From Kiloniellaceae bacterium (GTDB lineage: Bacteria; Pseudomonadota; Alphaproteobacteria; Kiloniellales; J153), in NCBI GenBank assembly GCA_021776115.1, contig JAJFGN010000006.1, positions 1 through 45,235 of the forward strand: 45,235 nt of DNA, written 5' to 3'. The notes under the pieces are model-generated. The model saw only the letters and a list, made by a program, of their open reading frames with translations, was not told where the DNA came from and ran no database searches. Position 1 is the first letter of the stretch, and every line of letters starts with the position of its first letter. The position numbers and the translations under genes were made by a program. Of this stretch, positions 24,790 to 34,336 are shown one piece after another.

Positions 24790-24860
24790 GGGCGGATGAT
24801 GGGCAAGGATGCCCAGCTTTGCAAATTAGCTGACAAATGCGGGCCCGAAATGGATTGCCG

Positions 24861-25526
24861 CTAGGCGACTGCGCTCGGCGACATGCTGCTGGCCAGCCAG
24901 GTAAGGCAACTGTCGGACGTCATCAGATAGACTCCCATGCGGCCCATTTCCCGGACGCCGTCCTCCGTGGCGCTGGCCAAGGCATCGGTCACCACCACGG
25001 TGCGAAAGTCGCGCGCGCTCGATTCATAGATGGTTGCCCGGGTTCCGGTCGCGAAGCTCAGCCCGCAGATCACCAGCGTCGTGATGTTTAGCTTGCGCAA
25101 ATGACTTTCCAGGGGCGTGTCATGGAAGGCGCCCCAGCGCGGCCGGTAGAATGCCCATTCGCATGGGCCCAATTCCTGCATGCGCCCGCTCATCAGCCGT
25201 TCGGGGTTGAGCCTGACGGCCGGATCCGGTTTCAAATCGTCAAGGATCTCTGAGCCCAGGGAGCCTGGCATGAGGAACCGCATGCCCTCTTCTACCGCTT
25301 GGCGCCGACAGGCATCGACATTGGAGCCATCGGGCCGATAGAGGCGTACCGCATGAAATATCGGCGCATGCCGAGAGCGGAAACCTTCAACGAGCCTCCG
25401 TATGGCGGGCCTCGCACGCTCTCCGCCATGAGCCTTGACCGGCGAACCGGGCGCCATGAAGTCCCGCTGGGCGGACAGCGTCAGTAGGGCAGCGCCCTTG
25501 CGCTCCGGCACGCAGTAATTAGCCAT
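24861..25526 (-). CDS. Isochorismatase-fold hydrolase lacking the family Cys
   Basis: A 221-residue member of the isochorismatase-like (cysteine hydrolase) fold. The Asp of the active site is present (Asp22 in SAQRDFMAPG), but at the place of the nucleophilic Cys in amidohydrolases (GVxTxxC) the chain reads GLSFATG, giving Gly161, and the Lys of K-x-R-Y-S-A-F is Arg128 (RPRWGAFHDTPL). A Gly at the Cys position is known from true isochorismatases (PhzD/EntB), which use only Asp and Lys, but the Lys is also changed here. It may be a non-amidase with altered chemistry or inactive. No siderophore or phenazine genes are adjacent. It lies between rarA and the pseudouridine synthase on the same strand. 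Confidence 0.85.
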   Translation of the reverse strand: MANYCVPERKGAALLTLSAQRDFMAPGSPVKAHGGERARPAIRRLVEGFRSRHAPIFHAVRLYRPDGSNVDACRRQAVEEGMRFLMPGSLGSEILDDLKPDPAVRLNPERLMSGRMQELGPCEWAFYRPRWGAFHDTPLESHLRKLNITTLVICGLSFATGTRATIYESSARDFRTVVVTDALASATEDGVREMGRMGVYLMTSDSCLTWLASSMSPSAVA

Positions 25527-25575
25527 TCAGTTTCTGGCCCTTGAGAAACATCGAGTTAGGGGCTCACTTCCGCAG

Positions 25576-25590
25576 GGCATAAATTATGCC
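25576..25590. repeat. Short palindrome GGCATAA-A-TTATGCC
   Basis: A perfect 7-base-arm palindrome in the 139-base gap between rarA and the isochorismatase-fold gene. It could be an operator for the latter; no U-tract or promoter is clear. Confidence 0.3.
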
Positions 25591-25665
25591 GGTAGGGGAT
25601 GGGCACAACCCGCAAGGCCGAATGGCTGGCCCGCAGAATCTTCAAGGCTCAGCCGCACGGTCCGC

Positions 25666-26964
25666 CTAGCCAGACTCGCCTTGGCGCTCTCGCCGAAGGC
25701 GCGCCCAATATTCCAGACGCTTGCGAATGTCCCGCTCGAAGCCCCGCTCGGCTGGATCGTAAAAGTTGGGCCGGGCCATCCCTTCGGGGATATAATTCTG
25801 GCCGGAAAACCCGTCCGACGTGTCGTGGTCGTACTCATAGCCCTTGCCGTATCCCAGATCGCGCATGAGGCCAGTCGGGGCATTAAGGATATGAGCCGGG
25901 GGCGCAAGGGACCCGGTCTCGCGCGCCGCCCGCTGCGCGCCCTTAAAGGCGCTGTAGGCCGCGTTCGATTTCGGCGCGGTAGCCAGATAGAGCACCGCCT
26001 GCGCCACGGCCAGCTCGCCTTCGGGCGAGCCTAAGCGGTCGTAGGCATCCCAGGCCGCGAGGGCTTGTACCAGGGCCTGCGGATCGGCCAGGCCGATATC
26101 CTCGGAGGCGAAGCGCACCAAGCGGCGCGCGATATAGATCGGCGCCTCCCCGCCGGCCAGCATCCGCGCCAGCCAATACAGCGCCGCGTCGGCGTCCGAC
26201 CCGCGCAGCGATTTGTGCAGGGCGCTAATCAGGTTGTAGTGCCCTTCCTGCGCCTTGTCATAAAGCGGCGCGCGCCGCTGTACCACCTGGGTCAAGCCCG
26301 CCGTGTCCAGATCGTCGCCGGGCGTTAACGCGAAGACCTCCTCGGCCAAATTGAGCAGGTAGCGCCCGTCGCCATCGGCCATGGCGATCAGGGCCACGCG
26401 CGCCTCTGCCTTAAGCGGCAAACGGCGCCCCGTCTGCGCCTCGGCACGGCTCAGAAGCTCCTCGAGCGCATTGTCGTCCAGGCGCTTCAGGACAAAAACC
26501 TGACTCCTCGATAGCAGCGCGGCGTTGAGCTCGAACGAGGGATTCTCCGTTGTGGCGCCAACGAGTATGACGGTGCCATTCTCGACATAGGGCAGGAACC
26601 CATCCTGTTGAGCGCGGTTGAAGCGGTGGATTTCGTCGATGAACAGCAAGGTGCCGCGCCCAGCCTGGCGGGTTTGCTTGGCGCGCTCGAACACCTTTCG
26701 TAAGTCGGCAACGCCGGAAAAAACGGCCGACAGCGGCTCGAATTCCAAATCGGAGGTGTCGGCCAGAAGCCGGGCGATGGTGGTCTTACCCGTGCCGGGC
26801 GGGCCCCAGAGGATCATTGAGGCCAGGCGGCTACCGGATAGCATACGGCCGATCGGCCCTTCCGGCCCGATCAAGTGGTCCTGGCCGACAACGTCATTCA
26901 GGACCGCGGGCCGCAAGCGGTCGGCGAGCGGCCGGGGAGCCTGAGATTCGAAAAGACCACTCAT
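25666..26964 (-). CDS. rarA: Replication-associated recombination protein A (AAA+ ATPase)
   Basis: RarA (MgsA) is a tetrameric AAA+ ATPase acting at stalled replication forks. The 432 residues show Walker A GPPGTGKTT (54-62), Walker B LLFIDEIHRF, sensor 1 GATTENPSFE, an arginine finger region SRSQVF, and the family-specific C-terminal domains with YDHDTSDGFSGQNYIPEGM and FYDPAERGFERDI. The start is the ATG 35 bases after the htrA stop; a much longer frame overlaps htrA and has no homology. This order (htrA, rarA) behind rplQ is common in Rhodospirillales-like genomes. Confidence 0.95.
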   Translation of the reverse strand: MSGLFESQAPRPLADRLRPAVLNDVVGQDHLIGPEGPIGRMLSGSRLASMILWGPPGTGKTTIARLLADTSDLEFEPLSAVFSGVADLRKVFERAKQTRQAGRGTLLFIDEIHRFNRAQQDGFLPYVENGTVILVGATTENPSFELNAALLSRSQVFVLKRLDDNALEELLSRAEAQTGRRLPLKAEARVALIAMADGDGRYLLNLAEEVFALTPGDDLDTAGLTQVVQRRAPLYDKAQEGHYNLISALHKSLRGSDADAALYWLARMLAGGEAPIYIARRLVRFASEDIGLADPQALVQALAAWDAYDRLGSPEGELAVAQAVLYLATAPKSNAAYSAFKGAQRAARETGSLAPPAHILNAPTGLMRDLGYGKGYEYDHDTSDGFSGQNYIPEGMARPNFYDPAERGFERDIRKRLEYWARLRRERQGESG

Positions 26965-26998
26965 GAAGATCTGTTGGAGGTCATGGCCGCGGCCCTCC

Positions 26999-28417
26999 CT
27001 AGGTCCCGAACTCGAGCCTACGGACGTGGCCTTCGCGCGCGAACGAAACGCGCCAATGATCCAGGGGCTGCTTGAGGGCGGACACCAGGGCGCCGACGTT
27101 TTCGATCTCGCTCTCGTTAATGGCCAGCAGGATATCACCGGGACGAAAACCTAGGCGGTGCGCCGGGCTGCGGCGCTGGATCCGGGTAATGATGACGCCC
27201 TGCCAAGGCCCAGGGATGTCGAGTTCCTCCGCCAGAGCAGGCGAGAGATTGGCCACGATCGACCCTACGAGCGGATGCTTGCCGTCAAGGCGGGTTTCTT
27301 CTCGGGCCGGGGTTTCCGGCGCCGTCGTCAACGGCAGGCTTACATCGTGCTTACGTCTATCGCGCCAAAGCGTGGTCTTGACCCGGCGCCCCAGTTCGCC
27401 GGTAGCAATACGAAACCTCAAGGATTCGAGATCCTGCACCGGCTGCCCGTCGACCGCCAGGACGATGTCTCCGGACTTGATGCCAGCGACATCCGCCGGC
27501 CCGCCTGGGAAGACCTTGTTGACGATCACGCCGCCCGGCCGGTCGAGCCCAAAACCTTCCGCCAGATCCTTGGTGAGACTTTGTCCGATTAGGCCGCTCC
27601 AGGCACGCCGCACCGGCTCGCCATCTATGGCGCTGTTCACCACGGTGCGGACCATGTTCGCGGGAATGGCGAAGCCAATACCGACCGAACCGCCGCCGCG
27701 CGAGAATATCGCCGTGTTGATGCCCAAGAGTTTGCCGTCAAGCGTGACCAGCGCACCGCCCGAGTTACCCGGATTGATCGCCGCGTCGGTCTGGATGAAG
27801 AAGCTGTAGTCGGAAATACCGACCTGTGTGCGCGCGGTCGCGGAAACGATGCCGCTGGTCACGGTTTGGCCAACGCCAAAAGGATTGCCGATCGCCAGGA
27901 CCAGATCGCCGACTTCCACGTCGTTGGAATCGCGAAATTCCACATACGGCAGGGCCTGATCGCCGGGATCGATACGCAGGACCGCGAGATCGGTTCCCTT
28001 GTCGGCCAGCACAAGCTCCGCCGAGAATTCGCGCCGGTCGGCCAGCACCACGGTAATCTCGGTCGCATCGCCAATCACATGGTGGTTGGTGACGATCAGA
28101 CCGTCTTCGGAAACAATCACGCCCGAACCCAGGGAGCTTTCCATGCGTTTGCGCGGGACTCCCTGCATCGCAAAGTTGTCGCCAAAAAAACGGCGGAAAA
28201 AGGGGTCGCTGAATAACGGCGACACCGGGCGTTGCTGCACCACTCGCTCGGAAAAGATGTTCACGACCGTCGGCGCCACTTTCTTGACCACGGGCGCAAA
28301 AGACAGAGTGATTTCGTCCCGCGAGTCCGGGACCTGCTTACCCTGTGCCTGAACGGCGCCAATCCCCGTGCCGAACGCGGCCAGGCCAACACATAGGGCG
28401 AATATCATCCAGCGCAT
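26999..28417 (-). CDS. DegP/HtrA-type periplasmic serine protease
   Basis: A 472-residue Do-family protease that degrades or chaperones misfolded envelope proteins. It has a signal peptide (MRWMIFALCVGLAAFG, cut near AVQAQ) and the trypsin-like triad: His in VTNHHVIGDA, Asp in KGTDLAVLRID and Ser in INPGNSGGALV. Two PDZ domains follow (about 280-365 and 390-472). I use the internal ATG with AAGGAGG about 14 bases upstream, a long spacing; a longer start at 28456 adds an Arg/Lys-rich extension. The gene follows rplQ by 213 bases and precedes rarA. Confidence 0.94.
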   Translation of the reverse strand: MRWMIFALCVGLAAFGTGIGAVQAQGKQVPDSRDEITLSFAPVVKKVAPTVVNIFSERVVQQRPVSPLFSDPFFRRFFGDNFAMQGVPRKRMESSLGSGVIVSEDGLIVTNHHVIGDATEITVVLADRREFSAELVLADKGTDLAVLRIDPGDQALPYVEFRDSNDVEVGDLVLAIGNPFGVGQTVTSGIVSATARTQVGISDYSFFIQTDAAINPGNSGGALVTLDGKLLGINTAIFSRGGGSVGIGFAIPANMVRTVVNSAIDGEPVRRAWSGLIGQSLTKDLAEGFGLDRPGGVIVNKVFPGGPADVAGIKSGDIVLAVDGQPVQDLESLRFRIATGELGRRVKTTLWRDRRKHDVSLPLTTAPETPAREETRLDGKHPLVGSIVANLSPALAEELDIPGPWQGVIITRIQRRSPAHRLGFRPGDILLAINESEIENVGALVSALKQPLDHWRVSFAREGHVRRLEFGT

Positions 28418-28569
28418 AGCAACGAACGAAACCTCCTTATCCACCTTACGGCGCAAGTTTAAGCGCTAATCCAATATCTAAGGTCGCGCCTTGAGCTTCG
28501 CTAGGGACACGGCCCCGAGCCCGATAGGCCTTCGGTCCCGGTATCGCCGTACAAGCCCTGAAATGGCGA

Positions 28570-28599
28570 GGGGCAGCGCGGCTTTTGGCCGGCTGCCCC
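28570..28599 (-). terminator. GC-rich hairpin after rplQ
   Basis: GGGGCAGC and GCTGCCCC with an inner CGGC/GCCG stem around a CAAAA loop (one bulged base), 31 bases past the rplQ stop. No clean U-tract follows, so termination may be partial or Rho-assisted. It marks the likely end of the ribosomal-protein transcript. Confidence 0.55.
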
Positions 28600-28629
28600 C
28601 TGACTCTCATTCCGGACACAAAGCCGCGA

Positions 28630-29067
28630 TCAGTCCTGGTCTTCCCCGGCCGCGGCCGCGTCCTCGTCGTCGTACATCGTTGGGCCGGAATCTTGGCCCT
28701 TGGCATCCGTGTCCCGCTCGACCAGTTCGATCACACCCATCGGCGCCATGTCGCCATAGCGAAATCCGGCCTTCAGAACCCGGGTATAGCCGCCGGGACG
28801 CTCCTTGTAGCGCTCGGCCAGCGCATCGAACAGCTTGGCCGTCGTGGCATCGTCGCGCAGTACCGAGAAAGCCTGGCGCCGGGCATGCAGGTCGCCGCGC
28901 TTGCCCAGGGTGATCAGACGGTCCACGACCCGGCGCAGGTCCTTGGCCTTGGGCAAGGTGGTCTTGATCTGCTCATGCTTCAACAGAGCAACCGCCATAT
29001 TGGCGAACATCGCCTTGCGGTGACTGCTGGTGCGGTTGAGCTTCCGGCCGGAAAATCCGTGGCGCAT
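28630..29067 (-). CDS. rplQ: 50S ribosomal protein L17
   Basis: L17 sits near the peptide exit tunnel. The 145 residues start [20 protein letters not shown], the invariant L17 N-terminus, and contain [19 protein letters not shown] and [20 protein letters not shown]-type segments. A C-terminal acidic tail ([14 protein letters not shown]) extends beyond the core fold, as in many alphaproteobacteria. It is the last gene of the alpha operon, following rpoA. Confidence 0.98.
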   Translation of the reverse strand: MRHGFSGRKLNRTSSHRKAMFANMAVALLKHEQIKTTLPKAKDLRRVVDRLITLGKRGDLHARRQAFSVLRDDATTAKLFDALAERYKERPGGYTRVLKAGFRYGDMAPMGVIELVERDTDAKGQDSGPTMYDDEDAAAAGEDQD

Positions 29068-29228
29068 CTTGCGTCCTCCTCGGTCTTGGCTTCGCGCGCG
29101 AAACCGATTTCAACTTCCCACCGCCGCGGTTGGCGTTTCGCCAATTCCGGTACGACGGGATGGGGCCCCCTGACCCCAAGATCACGTGCCGAGGCCGCGC
29201 CGAGCGCGGCCTCGAAAAGCGTTGTGAC

Positions 29229-30251
29229 TTAGAAGGGCTCTTCCAATTTCTTGGCCAGGTCTTCGATATTCTCCGGCGGCCAATTTGGAATTTCCATGCC
29301 CAGGTGAAGGCCCATGTTGGTCAGGACCTCCTTGATCTCGTTCAGCGACTTGCGCCCGAAATTCGGCGTGCGCAGCATTTCCGCTTCGGTTTTCTGAACC
29401 AAGTCGCCAATGTAAACGATGTTGTCGTTCTTCAGGCAGTTCGCCGAGCGAACCGAAAGTTCGAGCTCGTCAACCTTGCGCAGCAAGTTGCGATTGAACG
29501 GCGGCTCGACTGCGTGTTCCTCATGCTTGCGGGACTGCGGCTCCTCGAAATTCACGAAGAGTTGCAACTGGTCCTGGAGAATGCGTGCAGCCAGCGCAAC
29601 CGAATCGTCCGGTGTGACCGCACCGTTGGTTTCGATCTCCATGGTCAGCTTGTCACAGTCGGTGACTTGGCCGACGCGGGTATTCTCAACCTTGTAAGCG
29701 ACCTTGCGCACCGGCGTGAACATGGCGTCGATCGGGATCAAGCCGATCGGCGCATCCTCCGGCCGGTTCTGCGTGCCGGGGATGTAGCCCTTACCGGTTT
29801 CGACCGTCAACTCCATGTCGATACGCGCACCGTCGTCCAGTGTGCAGAGAACCAAATCAGGGTTCATGACCTCGATATCGTGACCGGTTTCGATCTGACC
29901 CGCGGTCACCTCGCCCGGCCCCTCGGCGCGCAGGCGCATCCGTTTCGGCCCATCGCCATGCATCCGCAGGCCGATGCTCTTCACGTTCAAGACGATGTCG
30001 GTAACATCCTCGCGCACGCCCGGCAGAGACGAAAACTCATGCAGCACGCTATCTATCTGAATACTGGTCACCGCGGCGCCCTGCAGGGACGACAGCAAAA
30101 CCCGGCGCAGGGCGTTGCCCAGCGTCATCCCGAAGCCACGCTCCAGCGGCTCGGCCACGACCTTGGCTATCCGTTTTGAATCGAAACCCGGCTGGATGTC
30201 CAGCTTGTTGGGCTTTATCATTTCCGTCCAATTTTTCTGCAGTACGACCAC
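29229..30251 (-). CDS. rpoA: RNA polymerase alpha subunit
   Basis: The 340-residue alpha subunit assembles the polymerase core (N-terminal domain, about 1-235) and contacts promoter UP elements and activators (C-terminal domain, about 255-325). The N-terminus [10 protein letters not shown], with [21 protein letters not shown] behind it, and the alphaCTD segment [20 protein letters not shown] are diagnostic. The start is GTG with AAGGTGG 7 bases upstream; the internal ATG at the EMIKP Met is less likely because the QKNW part is conserved in Alphaproteobacteria. rpsD, which lies before rpoA in enterics, is absent. Confidence 0.98.
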   Translation of the reverse strand: MVVLQKNWTEMIKPNKLDIQPGFDSKRIAKVVAEPLERGFGMTLGNALRRVLLSSLQGAAVTSIQIDSVLHEFSSLPGVREDVTDIVLNVKSIGLRMHGDGPKRMRLRAEGPGEVTAGQIETGHDIEVMNPDLVLCTLDDGARIDMELTVETGKGYIPGTQNRPEDAPIGLIPIDAMFTPVRKVAYKVENTRVGQVTDCDKLTMEIETNGAVTPDDSVALAARILQDQLQLFVNFEEPQSRKHEEHAVEPPFNRNLLRKVDELELSVRSANCLKNDNIVYIGDLVQKTEAEMLRTPNFGRKSLNEIKEVLTNMGLHLGMEIPNWPPENIEDLAKKLEEPF

Positions 30252-30436
30252 GCCCTCACCACCTTCTAGTATTCGGACCCGGCGCGCCGGACCAGACCGC
30301 GCGCCATTTGGGACCTTTGTGAATCAATTCATTCTGCTGTTCGGCAACGGGGCCGTTTCAGCTCCCGTCATTCGTTTGTCCCCACTCGAAAGGAGGATAA
30401 CCCATCCGGCAGCGCGCTAAAGCGGCGCCGGAAGGC

Positions 30437-30826
30437 CTAGACCCGGCGCCGTTTCGGCGGCCGGCAACCGTTATGCGGGATCGGCGTCACATCGCGTATC
30501 GCCGTTATATTGAAGCCTACCGCCTGAAGCGCCCGCAGCGCCGATTCGCGGCCCGACCCCGGTCCCTTGACGTTAACGTCCAAGGTCTGGACACCATGCT
30601 CCTGCGCCTTACGGCCCGCCGACTCCGCCGCCAACTGAGCCGCGTAGGGGGTGGATTTGCGCGAGCCCTTGAAGCCCTGGCCACCGGCCGAAGCCCAAGC
30701 GATCGTATTGCCCTGAACATCCGTGATCGTGATCTTCGTATTGTTGAAGGTCGCACTCACGTGCGCGATGCCGGAGGTGATGTTCTTTTTCTCCCGGCGG
30801 CGCAATCGAGCTTGAGGTTTTGCCAT
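30437..30826 (-). CDS. rpsK: 30S ribosomal protein S11
   Basis: S11 forms part of the 30S platform next to the E and P sites. The 129-residue product has the family core [39 protein letters not shown] and the C-terminal [13 protein letters not shown]. It follows rpsM and is 185 bases from rpoA. The gap to rpoA has no gene and no strong terminator, so the operon continues. Confidence 0.98.
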   Translation of the reverse strand: MAKPQARLRRREKKNITSGIAHVSATFNNTKITITDVQGNTIAWASAGGQGFKGSRKSTPYAAQLAAESAGRKAQEHGVQTLDVNVKGPGSGRESALRALQAVGFNITAIRDVTPIPHNGCRPPKRRRV

Positions 30827-30886
30827 GGCGGTTTCGATCCGTTTCTAAATGCTAGTCGTCGTTGATATCCGGTCGCGCGGTTGCCG

Positions 30887-31264
30887 CTACTTAGCGACCT
30901 TTTTCTTACCCGCGATCGGCCGGGCAGGCCCCTTGCGCGTCCGGGCATTGGTATGGGTCCGCTGGCCGCGCACCGGCAAGCCCTTGCGATGCCGCAAGCC
31001 ACGGAGGCAACCCAGATCCATCAGGCGCTTGATATTCATCGCGACCCCGCGTCGCAGATCGCCCTCGACCACGTAGTTACGATCGATGGCTTCGCGCATC
31101 CGCACCACCTCGTCGTCGGTCAGTTGGTTAACCCGACGTTCGGTCGGAATACCAACACTGCTGCAGATTTCCCGGGCCTTGGTCGTGCCGATCCCATGAA
31201 TGTAGGTCAGTGCGATCTCAACGCGCTTTTGCGTGGGAATGTTGACGCCAGCGATACGAGCCAC
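30887..31264 (-). CDS. rpsM: 30S ribosomal protein S13
   Basis: S13 in the 30S head contacts L5 and the P-site tRNA. The 125 residues begin [24 protein letters not shown] and end with the basic tail [22 protein letters not shown] and [16 protein letters not shown] are diagnostic. The start is GTG. rpmJ (L36), present before rpsM in many bacteria, is absent here as in other Alphaproteobacteria. Confidence 0.98.
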   Translation of the reverse strand: MARIAGVNIPTQKRVEIALTYIHGIGTTKAREICSSVGIPTERRVNQLTDDEVVRMREAIDRNYVVEGDLRRGVAMNIKRLMDLGCLRGLRHRKGLPVRGQRTHTNARTRKGPARPIAGKKKVAK

Positions 31265-31389
31265 GTCGAAGTCTCCTAAATCATTCTAACTATGTCGAAA
31301 TTAGTGTCGGTCCCAGGTCCCGACTCGGCACACGCTAAACAGCCCGGTCGCAGCTGCGCCGAGGGCGCGCGGATTATAGGGCTCCCCCG

Positions 31390-31430
31390 CCTCAAGTCAA
31401 CGGGCCTCAAGTCAACGGGCCTCAAGTCAG
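31390..31430. repeat. Short tandem repeat of a 15 bp unit after adk
   Basis: CCTCAAGTCAACGGG occurs twice and then partly a third time (CCTCAAGTCAG), directly downstream of the adk stop in the adk-rpsM gap. It lies in an untranslated spacer of an essential operon. It carries no stem and is not a known signal. Confidence 0.85.
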
Positions 31431-31436
31431 CAGCCG

Positions 31437-32084
31437 TCATGCCGCCAAACTCGCCTCGATCTGCCGGGTAACCTCGTCGATCGCAGCCATGCCGTCGACC
31501 GTTTTGAGGATCCCTTTGTTCCGGTAGTAGGGCAGAATCGGCGCCGTCTGTTCGCGGTAGGCATCAAGCCGGGTCCGCACGGTCGCCTCCGTGTCGTCGG
31601 CACGGCGCTTGAACTCCGTCCCGCCGCACTGGTCGCAGACCCCGGCCTTGGCCGGGACCTGGAACTTGTCGTGATAGCCGGCCCCACAGGTGCTGCAGGA
31701 ATATCTTCCTGTAATTCGCTCAACCAGGACCTCCTCGTCGACCGTCATCTCAATCACGGCGTCAAGCCGCAAGCCCTTGCCGGTGAGCATTTCATCCAAG
31801 GCCTCAGCTTGAGGTGTGGTACGGGGAAACCCATCCAGGATGAAACCAGCCCGGCAATCGTCCTGCTCTATCCGCTCCGAAATCATCTGGACCATTAAGT
31901 CGTCGGGCATCAGCCGTCCGGCGTCCATCACCTCCTTGGCCTGGAGTCCCAGATCGCTGCCCGAGGCCACCGCCGCACGCAACATATCGCCGGTGGAAAG
32001 CTGAACCAGTTTGCGGCTTTCTTCCAAGCGCTTGGCTTGGGTCCCCTTTCCCGCGCCCGGCGCACCGAGAAGTATGATGTTCAC
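31437..32084 (-). CDS. adk: Adenylate kinase with zinc-binding lid
   Basis: Interconverts 2 ADP with ATP and AMP. The 215 residues carry the P-loop GAPGAGKGTQ (7-16), the AMP-binding LVQLSTGDMLRAAV, FILDGFPRTTPQA and a LID domain with four cysteines (CSTCG and CDQCGG) that hold structural zinc, a form found in Gram-positives and some Alphaproteobacteria. The start codon is GTG and overlaps the secY stop (GTGA), indicating translational coupling. Its placement between secY and rpsM is the alphaproteobacterial order. Confidence 0.97.
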   Translation of the reverse strand: MNIILLGAPGAGKGTQAKRLEESRKLVQLSTGDMLRAAVASGSDLGLQAKEVMDAGRLMPDDLMVQMISERIEQDDCRAGFILDGFPRTTPQAEALDEMLTGKGLRLDAVIEMTVDEEVLVERITGRYSCSTCGAGYHDKFQVPAKAGVCDQCGGTEFKRRADDTEATVRTRLDAYREQTAPILPYYRNKGILKTVDGMAAIDEVTRQIEASLAA

Positions 32085-33424
32085 CCGCGCCGGCCCCGCA
32101 ACTTGGATTTCTTAATCAGGCCCTCGTATTGGTGCGCCAAAAGGTGGGAGTGAATCTGTCCAACCGTATCCATGGTCACCGACACCACGATCAACAAGCT
32201 GGTACCGCCAAAATAGAAGGGAACCGCGAAGCGGGAGATCAGAATCTCCGGAATAATACAGACGATCGACAGATAGAGCGCGCCGACCGCCGTCAGCCGT
32301 TGCAGAATATGGTTCAGATACTCCGAAGTGTTCTTGCCGGGCCGGATGCCTTGAACGAAGCCGCCATGCTTCTTTAAATTATCGGCCGTGTCTTCCGGGT
32401 TGAAGACAATGGTCGTGTAGAAAAAGGTGAAGAACACGATCAAGCCGATATAGAGCATCAGATACCCGACATCGCCGCGGCCCAGAAATGTGGTCATCCA
32501 GGTCACCCACTCCGGCCCGCCGCCGCCGGCGAAGCCGGCCACGGTCAGCGGCATCAGCAGCAGAGACGACGCGAAAATCGGCGGAATCACGCCGGAAGGA
32601 TTAAGCTTCATCGGCAAGTGCGAGCTTTCGCCGCCGAACATCTTGTTGCCGACCTGGCGCTTGGGATACTGGATCGGGATCCGGCGCTGGGCACGCTCCA
32701 TGAACACGATGAAGGTAATGACGGCCACGGCCATGATCAGCAGGAAGACAATAAAGACGGCGGACAGCGCCCCGGTGCGTCCCAGTTCCAGCGTGCTGGC
32801 CAGGGCGCTGGGCAGATTGGCGACAATGCCGGAGAAGATAATCAGGGAGATGCCGTTGCCGATGCCGCGTTGCGTGATCTGCTCACCCAGCCACAGTAGG
32901 AACATGGTCCCTCCGGTAAGAGTGATCACGGTGGTGAGACGGAAGAAGGAGCCAGGATCCAGCACCGCGCCGCCTCCCGGACCGCTCATTCCCTCCAGGC
33001 CGACGGCAATGCCATAAGCCTGGACCGACGCCAGCGCCACGGTGCCATAGCGGGTGTACTGATTGATCTTCTTGCGGCCCGACTCGCCTTCCTTTTTCAG
33101 CGCTTCCAGAGTCGGCGAAACCGCCGTCATAAGCTGCATGATAATGGAGGCGGAAATGTAAGGCATGATATTCAAGGCAAAGATCGTCATGCGACCCAAG
33201 GCGCCACCCGCGAACATGTTGAACATGCCCAGGATACCGCCAGCCTGCTGTTGAAATATCTGCTCCATTATGGCCGGATCGATACCCGGCGAGGGGATAT
33301 AGGTCCCGAGGCGATAGATCACCAGGGCGCCCAGGGTAAACCAAATGCGCTTTTTCAGCTCGGTCGCCTTGGAAAGGGCGCCGAAGTTGATCGTGGAGGC
33401 TAGTTGTTCGGCGGCGGAGGCCAT
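32081..33424 (-). CDS. secY: Preprotein translocase channel subunit SecY
   Basis: The central pore of the Sec translocon, with about ten transmembrane helices in 447 residues. Recognisable segments are FALNIMPYISASIIMQL, the central plug/helix region, LLWLGEQITQRGIGNGISLII, and the cytosolic RIPIQYPKRQ loop needed for SecA contact. Helix 10 is followed by a short basic C-terminus KKSKLRGRRG. It follows rplO after a 148-base spacer, longer than others in the operon, which might hold a secondary promoter that I cannot identify. Confidence 0.97.
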   Translation of the reverse strand: MASAAEQLASTINFGALSKATELKKRIWFTLGALVIYRLGTYIPSPGIDPAIMEQIFQQQAGGILGMFNMFAGGALGRMTIFALNIMPYISASIIMQLMTAVSPTLEALKKEGESGRKKINQYTRYGTVALASVQAYGIAVGLEGMSGPGGGAVLDPGSFFRLTTVITLTGGTMFLLWLGEQITQRGIGNGISLIIFSGIVANLPSALASTLELGRTGALSAVFIVFLLIMAVAVITFIVFMERAQRRIPIQYPKRQVGNKMFGGESSHLPMKLNPSGVIPPIFASSLLLMPLTVAGFAGGGGPEWVTWMTTFLGRGDVGYLMLYIGLIVFFTFFYTTIVFNPEDTADNLKKHGGFVQGIRPGKNTSEYLNHILQRLTAVGALYLSIVCIIPEILISRFAVPFYFGGTSLLIVVSVTMDTVGQIHSHLLAHQYEGLIKKSKLRGRRG

Positions 33425-33572
33425 CTAAAGCTCACTTTCCCGGTCGTTAAGCCGATCCCCGCCCCCAGGCGGTCCCTGCCGCGGCTAAAGACAGCCGCAT
33501 CCGCCATTATATGAGATCGGATAAAGGGTTATGCGATGTCTTTCCGACTTCGATCCAGCTTTCGAAAAGGCG

Positions 33573-34073
33573 TTAACTCGCGTCCCCGACCTGGGCCTCC
33601 CCAGGCCCGGAAGACGGTGACGTAACCGTAAGCGTGCCGCCGACCTTTTCCACCGCCGCAGCCGCAGTCTTGGAGGCACCCGCCACAGAAATACTTACTT
33701 TGGCTTTCAAGTCGCCTTTTGCAAGCAGGCGTACGCCATCGCGCGGATTCGTGACCAATCCGGCATCGACCAAGGCCGCCGCGTCGATCGGCTTCTTGGC
33801 GTCCAGCTTGCCAGCGTCGATCGCGGCCTGCAGGCGGCCCAAGTTCACAACCACGTAATTTTTGCGGAAAATGTTCTTGAATCCACGCTTGGGCATGCGG
33901 CGATGCAAAGGCATCTGCCCGCCCTCGAAGCCCTTAATGGCCACACCACGGCGCGATTTCTGGCCCTTGTGTCCCCGGCCGGAGGTCTTGCCCAGACCGG
34001 AGCCCATACCGCGCCCCCGGCGTTTGCCGTCCTTGCGGGCACCTGGCCGATCCGCCAATTCATTGAGCTTCAT
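33573..34073 (-). CDS. rplO: 50S ribosomal protein L15
   Basis: L15 is a late-assembly large-subunit protein with a basic glycine-rich N-terminal arm. The 166 residues begin [14 protein letters not shown], followed by [22 protein letters not shown], and include [19 protein letters not shown]. The C-terminus has a Ser/Gly/Pro-rich tail ([15 protein letters not shown]) longer than in E. coli (144 residues). It is followed by secY. Confidence 0.97.
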   Translation of the reverse strand: MKLNELADRPGARKDGKRRGRGMGSGLGKTSGRGHKGQKSRRGVAIKGFEGGQMPLHRRMPKRGFKNIFRKNYVVVNLGRLQAAIDAGKLDAKKPIDAAALVDAGLVTNPRDGVRLLAKGDLKAKVSISVAGASKTAAAAVEKVGGTLTVTSPSSGPGEAQVGDAS

Positions 34074-34135
34074 TTTTCTTCGTCCCTACAAATAACAGCG
34101 GCTGTATTTAGTCCGGGGTCCCGCAGAGTCGGCGA

Positions 34136-34330
34136 CTAGGCTTCGCCCACTACCCGTACAAGGTGCTTCACCTTGGTGATCATGCCACGCACGGAGGGGG
34201 TATCTTCCAACTCCCGCGTCCGATTCATCTTATTCAATCCCAGGCCTATCAGCGTCGCACGCTGATCCGCCCGGCGACCGGTCGGGCTTCCGATCTGAGT
34301 AACCGTGACCGTCTTACGCGCCGCGCTCAT
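34136..34330 (-). CDS. rpmD: 50S ribosomal protein L30
   Basis: A 64-residue L30: [37 protein letters not shown] is the complete fold of this small protein, with the C-terminal [12 protein letters not shown]. The ATG lies 6 bases after the rpsE stop. Length matches the short bacterial form. Confidence 0.97.
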   Translation of the reverse strand: MSAARKTVTVTQIGSPTGRRADQRATLIGLGLNKMNRTRELEDTPSVRGMITKVKHLVRVVGEA

Positions 34331-34336
34331 AGCTGT

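Noticed and set aside
28441-28629. A small RNA gene between rplQ and htrA
   Set aside because: Only a terminator-like hairpin can be supported; no promoter or conserved RNA motif is visible.
30252-30436. rpsD (S4) or rpmJ expected in the alpha operon
   Set aside because: No reading frame matching S4 or L36 exists here; the absence is typical for Alphaproteobacteria.
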